NCBI GenBank assembly: GCA_963667515.2
Contig: CAXXXY010000011.1
Location: 248,001-312,000, forward strand
Length of the DNA stretch: 64,000 bases
Reading direction: 5' to 3'
DNA from: VYDC01 sp963667515
GTDB taxonomy: Bacteria; Chloroflexota; Dehalococcoidia; UBA2979
Shown: positions 1 to 8,046 of the stretch, piece after piece
How positions within the stretch are numbered: the stretch's first letter is position 1
Layout: the number at the start of each line of letters is the position of its first letter
Program-made: the position numbers and the translations under genes
The notes under the pieces: generated by a model
Databases searched by the model: none
What the model saw: the letters and a program-made list of their open reading frames with translations, nothing else
Told to the model about the DNA's origin: nothing

Positions 1-622
1 GCCGCATCACCAGCGAGGCCGGCAGCATCAGCAGGACGAAGCCGAGCGCCAGCAGCTGCCACGCCGCACGCCAGCCCACGCCGTCGACGAGCGCGGTGAG
101 CGCGGGCGGGACGACGACGCCCGAGAGCGAGATCCCCATCGCTGCGAAGCCGATCGCGCGGCCGCGACGCTCGACGAACCACTTCGACATCGAGACGTTC
201 ACCACGAGGCCGCCCGCCAGCGCCGTGCCCAGCGCCACCGCGAGCCCGCGAATCAGCACCCACTGCCACAGCTCCTCGACCTGCGAGGCCGCCAGTAGCG
301 AGACGGCGGCCACCGCCGTGCCGATGAGCATCAGCGGGCGCGGGCCGCGCCGGTCGAGCAGCCCGCCCACGTAGAGGCTGACGGCCGCCATCACGAACTG
401 CCCGACGGTGATGGCGAGGATGAACTCCGTGCGCGACCAGCCGAGGTCGTCGCTCATCGGCACCAGGAAGGACCCCGTGCCGTAGCCCTGCAGCGCCGAG
501 CTCGCGAACATGGCGGCCGCCGCCGCGCCGACGATGTTCCAGCCGTAGAAGTAGCGTGGCGGGCGGCCCTCCGGCGGGGGCGCGGCCGGCGGCGCCGGTG
601 GAGCGGGAGGTGCCTCGACCAC
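1..622 (-). CDS. MFS transporter, C-terminus beyond window
   Basis: This is the N-terminal 207 residues of a major facilitator superfamily carrier, cut by the window edge. After a Pro/Ala-rich cytoplasmic leader of about 25 residues come alternating hydrophobic segments. The MFS loop signature between TM2 and TM3 reads GGLLDRRGPRP, and the TM4 to TM5 region has KWFVERRGRAIG. It closely resembles the carrier at 35654-37009, which has the same KWFVE(K/R)RGR block, so both belong to the oxalate/formate antiporter-like group. The start is taken as GTG at 622, the first in-frame start; an internal ATG lies inside TM1. The substrate is unknown; the acyl-CoA gene context suggests an organic anion. 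Confidence 0.85.
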   Translation of the reverse strand, partial: MVEAPPAPPAPPAAPPPEGRPPRYFYGWNIVGAAAAAMFASSALQGYGTGSFLVPMSDDLGWSRTEFILAITVGQFVMAAVSLYVGGLLDRRGPRPLMLIGTAVAAVSLLAASQVEELWQWVLIRGLAVALGTALAGGLVVNVSMSKWFVERRGRAIGFAAMGISLSGVVVPPALTALVDGVGWRAAWQLLALGFVLLMLPASLVMR

Positions 623-819
623 GGTCGCTCTCAGTCAATCGTGCGCTGGCGATGCGCGCCGGCGATGCGCGCCGGCGACGAGCGCGGGATGCGCCCAGTG
701 TAGCGGGCGCCGCCGGCCCGGCACCGCGGCGGCGGCCGCGCGACCGACGCCGCGACGTTGCCCCGCCGGGGTAGCGGCGCTCACGCCGCCGCGTGCGCCG
801 GGCGCGCTAGCGTGCAGAC

Positions 820-996
820 ATGGTGCTGAGCTCGCCCGTGGCGGCGGACGCGGCCGGCTGGCGGCTGCCCTACCTCACGAGCACGCTCGCGGGGCTCGCG
901 GCCGGCGTGTGGGTCGCGTGGGAGCGGCCGGGCCTCGCGCTGTTCGAGCGCACGATGCGCTCGCTCGACGCCTACCGCGGCGCCGCCGGGGCGTAG
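820..996 (+). CDS. Small hypothetical protein (58 aa)
   Basis: A 58-residue reading frame opens with ATG at 820 and stops at TAG 996. The middle (LTSTLAGLAAGVWVAW) could form one membrane helix, followed by a short charged tail. It sits alone between the divergent MFS carrier and the convergent crotonase. I recognise no family, and no clear ribosome-binding site precedes it. It could be a small membrane protein or a chance frame in GC-rich DNA. Confidence 0.35.
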   Translation: MVLSSPVAADAAGWRLPYLTSTLAGLAAGVWVAWERPGLALFERTMRSLDAYRGAAGA

Positions 997-1092
997 CGAC
1001 CAGCCGCCGGCCCTCGGCGGGCTCGACGGCCGGCGACGCGCCCGGCCCGCCCGCGAAAGCCTCCGCCCCGCGAACGAACGCCTCCGCCTCGA

Positions 1093-1923
1093 CTAGAAAG
1101 AAGAAAACTCGCCGGCGTTGAAGGCGTCGATGCCGCCGCGCATGCCGCGCTCGCGCATCGCCTTCTGCATCTCCTTCACGGGCTCGGTGTAGTGCAGCAT
1201 CGCGTCGAACTCCTGCCCGAAGCGGATCGCCGTGCTGAAGCCGCGCACGTCCATCGTGCGGTTCACGCCGAGCTTCTTGATGCGCAGGATCTTGCTGGGC
1301 ACGTTGGCGATGCGCTCCGCCATCTGGCGCACCGTCTCCTCCAGCTGGTCGGCCGGCACCGCGCGGTTCGCCCAGCCCCACTCCGAGGCGGTCGTGCCGC
1401 TGATCTGGCTGCCCACGGTGAACGACATCTCCTTGGCGCGCTTTGGTCCCACCAGCCAGGTCCACATCGGCGAGATGTAGCCGCCGCCCACCGGGATCGA
1501 GGGGAAGCCGATGCGCGCGTCCTCCGCGACGATGGTGATGTCGCAGACCACGCAGATCTGCGTCGCGATGCCCAGGCAGTAGCCGTGCACCTGCGCGATG
1601 ATCGGCTTCGGGTGGTTCCAGATGCGCAGGTAGCGGTCGACGCTCCGCTCGAGCTTCACGTGGTCGTCGGCCACGTCCTCCTGCACCACCTCGGCGGAGG
1701 CGTTGCCGGGCCCGGTGAAGTCGGCGCCCGCCGAGAAGGCGCGGCCTGCGCCGCGCAGCACCAGCACGCGCACCTCGGGGTCGTCGGCGCCGCGCTCGAG
1801 CGCCTCGTCGAGCTGCAGGAGCGCGGGGCCCGAGAGCGCGTTCAGGATCTCGGCGCGGTTGAAGGTGATGTAGCCGATGCGGCCCTCGGGCTCGTAGAGA
1901 ACCAGCCGCTCCTCGTTCGTCAT
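1093..1923 (-). CDS. Crotonase-fold protein (enoyl-CoA hydratase/isomerase family) lacking catalytic Glu pair
   Basis: A 276-residue crotonase-superfamily protein. The N-terminal CoA-binding strand (ITFNRAEILNAL, residues 19-30) and the oxyanion-hole segment FSAGADF (63-69) are normal. In the active-site helix, however, GYCLGIATQIC has Gln122 where hydratases carry the first catalytic Glu, and FPSIPVG has Ser142 where the second Glu of the usual PE motif stands. The fold and CoA binding are therefore expected but classic syn-hydration is not; isomerase, hydrolase, decarboxylase or non-catalytic roles remain open. It is a stand-alone gene in a row of acyl-CoA genes, and its ATG is followed by a standard family N-terminus. 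Confidence 0.88.
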   Translation of the reverse strand: MTNEERLVLYEPEGRIGYITFNRAEILNALSGPALLQLDEALERGADDPEVRVLVLRGAGRAFSAGADFTGPGNASAEVVQEDVADDHVKLERSVDRYLRIWNHPKPIIAQVHGYCLGIATQICVVCDITIVAEDARIGFPSIPVGGGYISPMWTWLVGPKRAKEMSFTVGSQISGTTASEWGWANRAVPADQLEETVRQMAERIANVPSKILRIKKLGVNRTMDVRGFSTAIRFGQEFDAMLHYTEPVKEMQKAMRERGMRGGIDAFNAGEFSSF

Positions 1924-2045
1924 CGCGTCTCCCCCTCGTCGCTGCGCTCGTCGGCGGCGCGAGTATAGGCGCGCGCCCCGCGAGGCATCGCGACTGCGGG
2001 CTATGCTGCGGGCGTCGAGCAGGGCTGCGGGGAGGGGCGAGCGCG

Positions 2046-3146
2046 GTGACGGACGGCGACTGGCAGCGCGAGTGGGACGTCACGGCCGCCGCCATCGGCA
2101 CCGACTACGGCGGCGAGCCGGAGGAGTCGATCGAGGCCGTCGAGCTTGCGGCGATCCGGCGCTTCTGCGAGCCGCTCGAGCTCGACTGCCCGCTGCACTA
2201 CGACGCCGAGGTGGCGCGCGCGCGCGGCTACCGCGACGTGCTGGCGCCGTGGAGCGGCATCTCGCAGACCTTCAACCGCCGCGGGCACTGGCGGCCCGGC
2301 ATGCCGACGCGCTACCCGGCGCCGGACCGCGACGCCGTCATCCTCGACACCGAGCTCGGTGTCGACCCCGAGCCGCCGAGCCCGCCCTTCAGCTCCACCT
2401 TCGCGACCGACCTGGAGATCGAGTACCACGCGCCGGTCTGCGTGGGCGACCGGCTGACGCGCAGCGGCCGCGTCCTGGTGGGCGTCGTCCCGCGCGAGAC
2501 GAGCGTCGGCCGCGGCGCCTTCCTGACGTACGAGAGCCGCCTCCACAACCAGCGGGGCGAGCTGGTGACGGTGCAGCGCAACGGCAGCTATCGCTATACC
2601 CCCGCCGCCGCTGCCGCTCGCGACCGAGGCGACGGATGGGCAGGCGCACCCGCTCCGGCGCCGCCCGCCCCGCACGAGCTGCCGCCCGCGCTCGCGTCGA
2701 ACGTCGACTGGTCGCAGCAGCGCTACGTCGAGGACGTGGCCGTGGGCGACGAGATCCCGCCGCTCGCGATCCACCTCACGATCGCGCGGCTGGTCGTAGA
2801 GGCGGGCGGCAACCTGGATTTCAGTCGCGTGCACCACAACGCCGCGGTCGCCCACGCCACAGGCGCGCCCGACATGTACGCCAACAACGTCTTCATCCAG
2901 GGCTGGTGGGAGCGTGCGGTGCGCGAGTACGTCGGGCTGGCGGGGCGGGTGCGGCGGGTCGGCCCGCTGCGCATGCGCGTCTTCAACACCGTCGGCGAGA
3001 CGGTGGTGACGCGCGGCGTGGTGCGGCGCGTCTGGGACGAGGACGGCGAACACCTCGTCGAGCTGGAGATGCGCAGCGAGATCTCGCGCGGCGTCTCCGT
3101 CGGCCCCGGGCCCGTGGTCGTCTCGCTGCCGTCACGCGGCGGCTGA
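2046..3146 (+). CDS. MaoC-type double hot-dog acyl-CoA hydratase
   Basis: A 366-residue protein with two hot-dog domains. The N-terminal one (about 1-185) is of the FAS1-like dehydratase type; the C-terminal MaoC domain (about 215-366) carries NLDFSRVHH, matching the D-x(3)-V-H catalytic Asp/His signature of R-specific hydratases, followed by ATGAPDMYANN. The expected reaction is reversible hydration of a 2-enoyl-CoA. Start GTG 2046 gives MTDGDW, matching the paralogue at 21864-22988. The MFS carrier follows 15 bp downstream on the same strand, so the two are probably co-transcribed. The real substrate is unknown. Confidence 0.88.
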   Translation: MTDGDWQREWDVTAAAIGTDYGGEPEESIEAVELAAIRRFCEPLELDCPLHYDAEVARARGYRDVLAPWSGISQTFNRRGHWRPGMPTRYPAPDRDAVILDTELGVDPEPPSPPFSSTFATDLEIEYHAPVCVGDRLTRSGRVLVGVVPRETSVGRGAFLTYESRLHNQRGELVTVQRNGSYRYTPAAAAARDRGDGWAGAPAPAPPAPHELPPALASNVDWSQQRYVEDVAVGDEIPPLAIHLTIARLVVEAGGNLDFSRVHHNAAVAHATGAPDMYANNVFIQGWWERAVREYVGLAGRVRRVGPLRMRVFNTVGETVVTRGVVRRVWDEDGEHLVELEMRSEISRGVSVGPGPVVVSLPSRGG

Positions 3147-3161
3147 GCGCCGGCGCGGCCG

Positions 3162-4490
3162 GTGATCCGCCGCGCCTTCCCCGGCGTCTACGAGGGCTGG
3201 ATCGTCGCCGGCACGGCCGGCTTCCTCTCGATGACGGTGGCGGTCGTCTTCTTCTACGGCTTCGGCGCGCTCTTCAACCCCATTCGCGAGGAGTTCGGCT
3301 GGAGCGTCGCCGTCACCTCGCTGGCGTTCTCGCTGCGGGCGGAGGCGCAGGGGACGGCGGCGCCGGTGGTGGGGCTCGCCATCGATCGCTTCGGGCCGCG
3401 CCGCGTGCTGGTCGCGGGCATCGCCGTCTCGGCGGCGGGGGTGGTCTTGCTCTCGCTGATGTCGGAGCTGTGGCAGTTCTACGCGACGATGTTGGTGCTC
3501 TCCGTGGGCATGGGAGCCGTGGGCGGGCAGGTGGGCATCACCGCGACCGCGACGTGGTTCCGGCGGCGGCGCGCGCGCGCGATCGGGGTGGTGATCCTCG
3601 GCCCCGGCTTCGCGGGCGTCTTCGTGATCGGCGTCGCGGCGCTGATCGAGGGAGTGGGCTGGCGTAGCGCGCTGCGCGTCCTGTGCGCGATCTTCGTCGT
3701 GGTCGGCGCGTTCGCGGCGCTGCAGGTGCGCGCGCGGCCGCGCGACCACCCGCAGCCGCTCGACGGGCTGCCGGCCGCGGAGGAGGACGACGACACCGGC
3801 GCCGTGGGCGTCGAGTGGGGCGTGCCGCTGCGCGAGGCGTGGCGCACCCGCGGCTTCCTGCTCACCTCGATCGGGCAGGGCGCGACCTTCTTCGCCTCGA
3901 CGGCGGTGATCGTGCACCAGATCCCGTACCTCGAGTCGCTGGGCGTGGCTCCGGCGGCGGCGGCCGCCTCGGTGGCCGCGTTCACGCTGGGATCGATCGC
4001 CGGGCGGGTCGGCTTCGCGCTGCTCGCGGACCGCTACGAGAAGCGCGTGCTGCTCGCGATCGCGGGCGCGATCGTAGTGGCGGGGATGCCGGTGCTCGCA
4101 ACGGCCGACGGGCTGTGGCAGGCCGCCGTGGCCGTCGCCGTCGTCGGGGCGGGGGCGGGCGGGACGCTGCCGACGCGGCCGGCGCTGCTCGCCGACTACT
4201 TCGGCACGCGGCACTTCGGCGCGATCCTCGGACTGGGCATGACGCTCCTGACCGTGGGCGCGGTGATCAGCCCGTGGGTGGTGGGATGGCTAGTGGACCG
4301 CACCGGCGAGTACACGCTGGGCTGGGCGGTGTGCGGCGTCGTCGCGACGTTCGCGATCCCGCTGATGCTGCTGGCATCGCCGCCGAGCGCGCTCACCGAG
4401 CGCCACCGCCGCGGCGTGCTGGGCGGCGAGGCGCTGGCGCCGGCGCCCGCCATCGAGCCGGCCGCGCCGCCCGCCGCGCCCCGGCGCTAG
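3162..4490 (+). CDS. MFS transporter
   Basis: A 442-residue carrier with 12 predicted membrane helices. The TM2-TM3 loop motif is DRFGPRRVL and the equivalent in the second half is DRYEKRVLL; the central loop (about residues 195-225) is acidic. It resembles oxalate/formate antiporter-like or monocarboxylate MFS carriers. It lies just behind the MaoC hydratase and probably imports a substrate of that pathway. Its TAG stop shares the palindrome CTAG (4487-4490) with the stop of the convergent luciferase-like gene, so the two coding regions overlap by their stop codons. Confidence 0.9.
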   Translation: MIRRAFPGVYEGWIVAGTAGFLSMTVAVVFFYGFGALFNPIREEFGWSVAVTSLAFSLRAEAQGTAAPVVGLAIDRFGPRRVLVAGIAVSAAGVVLLSLMSELWQFYATMLVLSVGMGAVGGQVGITATATWFRRRRARAIGVVILGPGFAGVFVIGVAALIEGVGWRSALRVLCAIFVVVGAFAALQVRARPRDHPQPLDGLPAAEEDDDTGAVGVEWGVPLREAWRTRGFLLTSIGQGATFFASTAVIVHQIPYLESLGVAPAAAAASVAAFTLGSIAGRVGFALLADRYEKRVLLAIAGAIVVAGMPVLATADGLWQAAVAVAVVGAGAGGTLPTRPALLADYFGTRHFGAILGLGMTLLTVGAVISPWVVGWLVDRTGEYTLGWAVCGVVATFAIPLMLLASPPSALTERHRRGVLGGEALAPAPAIEPAAPPAAPRR

Positions 4491-5548
4491 CCGCTCGCGA
4501 GCGGAACGAAGGCGTCGATCGCGCGGTAGAGGTCCTGCTCGCTCTCGCGGATGCGGAGGTCGCGCTCCTCGAGCGTAGCGTACGAGTCGTGCAGCGGGTA
4601 GAGCAGCAGCGTGTCGGCGCGCCCCTCGAAACGCTCGCGCGCGATGTCGCGCAGCTCGGCAGGCGTGCCGATCAGGCACACCTCGTCGGCCATCGCGTCC
4701 GAGACGATCGCCTCCATCTCGCGGCCGTCGATGGGTGTGCCGGCGCTCTGCGCTCGCTCCCACACCGCGCGGATCGCGTCGCGCTCGCGGGCCCAGCCGT
4801 GCAGCTCGAGGAAGCCGCCGTAGGCGCGCGTCGAGTAGTAGTTGGCGAGGTTGCGCTTGGCGCGGCGGTAGCCCTCCTCGCGGGTGGCGTCCCCCTCGAC
4901 GACCCACACCATCGGCATCGCGCACAGCTCGAAGTCGGCGCGGCTGCGGCCGCCGCGCTCAAGGCCGCGCGCGACCTCGGGCAGCACCACCTCGTCCATC
5001 CAGCGGGCGCTGAAGATCGGGTGGCCGACAAGGCCGTCGGCGACCTCGCCGGCGACGCGCAGGTTCAGCCGGTTGACGCCCGAGAAGTGGATGGGTGGCG
5101 GCGGCACCTCGCGATGGCGCGCGCGCAGGCTGAAGCCGCCCGGCGGATCGGCGGCGTAGAACTCGCCCTCGTAGCGGCCCTCTGTCATCAGCGCGCGGAT
5201 CGCGCGGATCATGTCGCGCGCGCGGGCGGCGGGGCGATCGACGTCGATGCCCGCCATGCGGCGCACCTGCCCCTTCGTCTGCGAGCCGAGCCCGAGCACG
5301 AAGCGGCCGCCCGACATCTCCTGCAGCGCGATGGCGGTGGAGGCGTGCAGGTAGGGCGTGCCCTGGAACATGGGGATGATGCCGGTGCCGACGCGCAGCC
5401 GCTCGGTGGCGTCGATCACGCGCATCGCGCCGATGTAGAAGCCGCCGGTGGGGAAGAAGACGGAGTCCAGCCCCGCGGCCTCGGCGGCCCGCGCCAGCGG
5501 CACCATCTCCGAGGAGCGGGTGCCCACGATCTGTATCCCGATGCGCAC
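4487..5548 (-). CDS. LLM-class flavin/F420-dependent oxidoreductase
   Basis: A luciferase-like monooxygenase of the TIM-barrel family that uses FMN or coenzyme F420. Family blocks include the first strand RIGIQIVGT, then LRVGTGIIPMFQ and GRFVLGLGSQ, typical of the F420-dependent branch. Start GTG 5548, preceded by a GAGGGCG ribosome-binding site, places the first beta strand at the N-terminus. An upstream in-frame ATG at 5605 would add 19 unconserved residues. It likely oxidises or reduces a pathway intermediate in the cytosol. Its stop codon shares CTAG with the preceding convergent MFS gene. Confidence 0.87.
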   Translation of the reverse strand: MRIGIQIVGTRSSEMVPLARAAEAAGLDSVFFPTGGFYIGAMRVIDATERLRVGTGIIPMFQGTPYLHASTAIALQEMSGGRFVLGLGSQTKGQVRRMAGIDVDRPAARARDMIRAIRALMTEGRYEGEFYAADPPGGFSLRARHREVPPPPIHFSGVNRLNLRVAGEVADGLVGHPIFSARWMDEVVLPEVARGLERGGRSRADFELCAMPMVWVVEGDATREEGYRRAKRNLANYYSTRAYGGFLELHGWARERDAIRAVWERAQSAGTPIDGREMEAIVSDAMADEVCLIGTPAELRDIARERFEGRADTLLLYPLHDSYATLEERDLRIRESEQDLYRAIDAFVPLASG

Positions 5549-5736
5549 ACCGCCCTCGCTTCCCAGCGCGCCCGCCGTCGCGCCACGCCTGAGCCTCGGC
5601 GTCACGCCCCGGCCGGAGCGGCAGCGCCCCGGCGGCGAAACGCCGTGCCTAGCTCTCGGCCCCGCCGGGCGCTACGCCCGAGCCTCGTCGCCACCCCGGC
5701 AGGAGCGGCAGCCCCACCCGTCGAACGTAAGGTTCG

Positions 5737-6963
5737 TTAGCCGCGGGGGAGGCCGAGGCCGCGCGTGGCGATCACGTTGCGCTGGATCTCCGAGCTGCCC
5801 GCGGCGATCGTCGAGGGGATGCTGCGCACGTAGTCGTGGGTGAACGACGCCTCCAGCGGCGAGCGCGCGTCCTCCGGGTCCCAGAGATTCGCGTACAGCC
5901 CGAACGCCTTCATGCCAGTGCGGTCCATGCGCTGGCCCGCCTCGGAGCCGAACATCTTGGCGATCGACGCCTCGTAGTTGGGGACGCCGCCGCTCGACTG
6001 GATCGTCACGATGCGCAGCGAGAAGCCGAGCATCACCTCGGCCTCCACGGCGCGCTCGGCGACCTCCTGGCGCACGGAGTCGAGGTCGCGCAGCCGCGCG
6101 AACGGTGCGCCGGCGCCCGTCACGTGCGCGGCGAGCCGCCCGACGCGGCGCCGCAGCTCGATCGCGCCGGTGATGTTGGAGCGCTCGTTGTCGAGCAGCG
6201 TCATCGCCACGTACCAGCCGCGGTTCTCCTCGCCCACGATCTGAGCCGCGGGCACGCGCACATCCTCGAAGAACGTCTCGTTGATGTGGTGGCCCCAGGC
6301 CGCGTCGATGAGCGGTCGCACCGTCACGCCGGGCGTCTCCATCGAGGAGAGCAGCAGCGAGATGCCGCGATGCTTCGGCGCGTCCGGGTCGGTGCGCACC
6401 AGCAGCGCGATCCACGACGCGTAGTGGCCGAACGAGGTCCAGATCTTCTGCCCGTTGACCACGTACTCGTCGCCGTCGCGCACGGCGCGCGTGGAGAGCG
6501 AGGCGAGGTCCGAGCCCGCGCCGGGCTCGGAGAAGCCCTGCGCCCAGACGCCCTCGCCGCGCAGGATCGAGGGGAGGAAGCGCGCCTTCTGCTCGTCCGT
6601 GCCGTGGACGATCAGCGTGGGGCCCAGCATCGAGGTGCCGACGTTGCTGCCGACGGGCGGCGCGCCGGTTCCCGCCATCTCCGCCTTCAGGATGTACTGC
6701 TCCATCGCCGTGAGGCCGCCCCCGCCGTACTCGCGAGGCCAGTGCGCGGCGACCCAGCTCTTCTCCGCGACCGCACCGAACCAGTCGTTGGCGGCGTTGC
6801 GGCGGACGGAGTCGTCCGAGGTGGAGTCCGTCTGCCACGGGAAGGACTCATCGCGGAGGGCGTGGGTGGCGCGCTCGCGGTAGTGGTCGGGGAGGCGCTC
6901 CTCGACGAGCTGCCGGACCTCGGCGCGGAAGGCCGCCTGCTCGGCGTTATCGTTCCAGTCCAT
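5737..6963 (-). CDS. Acyl-CoA dehydrogenase
   Basis: A 408-residue FAD-dependent acyl-CoA dehydrogenase. It shows the family blocks WPREYGGGGLT, GFSEPGAGSDLASL (FAD/substrate signature) and the C-terminal EIQRNVIATRGLGLPRG. At the position where short- and medium-chain enzymes carry the catalytic Glu before GTSQIQR, this protein reads AAGSSEIQR, so its base must lie elsewhere, as in some FadE-type enzymes. Start ATG 6963 (MDWNDNAEQ) matches the paralogue at 27469-28689, which is similar over its full length. It should form a 2-enoyl-CoA and pass electrons to ETF. The crotonase at 7162 is divergent from it. Confidence 0.92.
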   Translation of the reverse strand: MDWNDNAEQAAFRAEVRQLVEERLPDHYRERATHALRDESFPWQTDSTSDDSVRRNAANDWFGAVAEKSWVAAHWPREYGGGGLTAMEQYILKAEMAGTGAPPVGSNVGTSMLGPTLIVHGTDEQKARFLPSILRGEGVWAQGFSEPGAGSDLASLSTRAVRDGDEYVVNGQKIWTSFGHYASWIALLVRTDPDAPKHRGISLLLSSMETPGVTVRPLIDAAWGHHINETFFEDVRVPAAQIVGEENRGWYVAMTLLDNERSNITGAIELRRRVGRLAAHVTGAGAPFARLRDLDSVRQEVAERAVEAEVMLGFSLRIVTIQSSGGVPNYEASIAKMFGSEAGQRMDRTGMKAFGLYANLWDPEDARSPLEASFTHDYVRSIPSTIAAGSSEIQRNVIATRGLGLPRG

Positions 6964-7161
6964 CTCACGCTCCCGGTGCACGAGGGCAGGGCCGGCGAGA
7001 GCCGGCTGCGGTGCCGCTCGATCGCGCACGCGCGGCGAATATACGCCCGCGGCGCCTGCGATGGAGTGGCGAGCCGCCGCCGCCTGCGGCGCGCCCCGCT
7101 CGCGGCTACGCTGGCCGAGCCTCGGGGCCGCGCGCCCGCGAGGCGCACCGGGGAGGGCTCG

Positions 7162-7944
7162 ATGGCCTACCACTTCGCGATCTACGATCGGCGCCCCGCC
7201 GAGCACCTGGCGGTGATCACGCTGAACCGACCCGAGGTGCTGAACGCGCTGCACCTCCCGGCGACGCTCGAGCTGACGGAGATCTGGGACGACTTCGCGG
7301 CCGACCCCGAGCTGTGGGTCGCGATCCTCACGGGCGCGGGCGACCGCGCGTTCTCGGCGGGCAACGACCTCAGCTACCAGCCCGCGCCCGACGATCCGCC
7401 GCGCCCCCAGACGGGGTGGGGCGGGCTGCTGACGCGCTTCGACCTGTGGAAGCCCAGCATCGCTGCGGTCAACGGCTGGGCGATGGGCGGCGGCCTGGAG
7501 ATCGCGATGGCGTGCGACATCATCGTGGCGTCGGAGACGGCGCGGCTCGGCATGCCGGAGGTGCGCATCGGCGGCGCGCCCAGCGAGAGCGGCGGCACGC
7601 ACCGCCTGCCGCGGCAGATCCCGTCGCGCATCGCGATGGGCATGCTGCTCACGGGGCGGCCGATCCCCGCCGCCGAGGCGTACCGCGTGGGCCTCGTCAA
7701 CGAGGTGGTGCCCGCCGACCAGCTGCTGCCGGCCGCCGAGCGCTGGGCGGCCGAGATCGTGCAGGCGTCGCCGCTCGCGGTACGCGCGGTCAAGGAGGCG
7801 GCGCTGTCGGGCGCGCACCTGCCGCTGGAGACGGCGATGGCCCTCGACTACCGCGGGATCGAGCAGGTGCGCCGCTCCGCGGACCGCGAGGAGGGGCGCC
7901 TCGCCTTCCGCGAGAAGCGCGAGCCGCGCTGGCTGGGCCGCTAG
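7162..7944 (+). CDS. Enoyl-CoA hydratase
   Basis: A 260-residue crotonase with all classical features: ITLNRPEVLNAL near the N-terminus, oxyanion-hole segment FSAGNDL, first catalytic Glu in GWAMGGGLEIAMACD, and second in GMPEVRIGG. Hydration of a trans-2-enoyl-CoA is therefore plausible. ATG 7162 follows a GGGGAGGG ribosome-binding site. It is the gene divergent from the acyl-CoA dehydrogenase, and the pair could run two successive beta-oxidation steps. The C-terminus ends in the family-typical REKREPRWLGR. Confidence 0.92.
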   Translation: MAYHFAIYDRRPAEHLAVITLNRPEVLNALHLPATLELTEIWDDFAADPELWVAILTGAGDRAFSAGNDLSYQPAPDDPPRPQTGWGGLLTRFDLWKPSIAAVNGWAMGGGLEIAMACDIIVASETARLGMPEVRIGGAPSESGGTHRLPRQIPSRIAMGMLLTGRPIPAAEAYRVGLVNEVVPADQLLPAAERWAAEIVQASPLAVRAVKEAALSGAHLPLETAMALDYRGIEQVRRSADREEGRLAFREKREPRWLGR

Positions 7945-8046
7945 CGGCTCGCCCGCGGCCCCACGGCGCAATCGCGCGGCGGTGCCGCGGTCCTCTCGCG
8001 GGCGTGGCTATGATGCGCGCCGGATCTGTGCCGAAGGGAGTTGATC

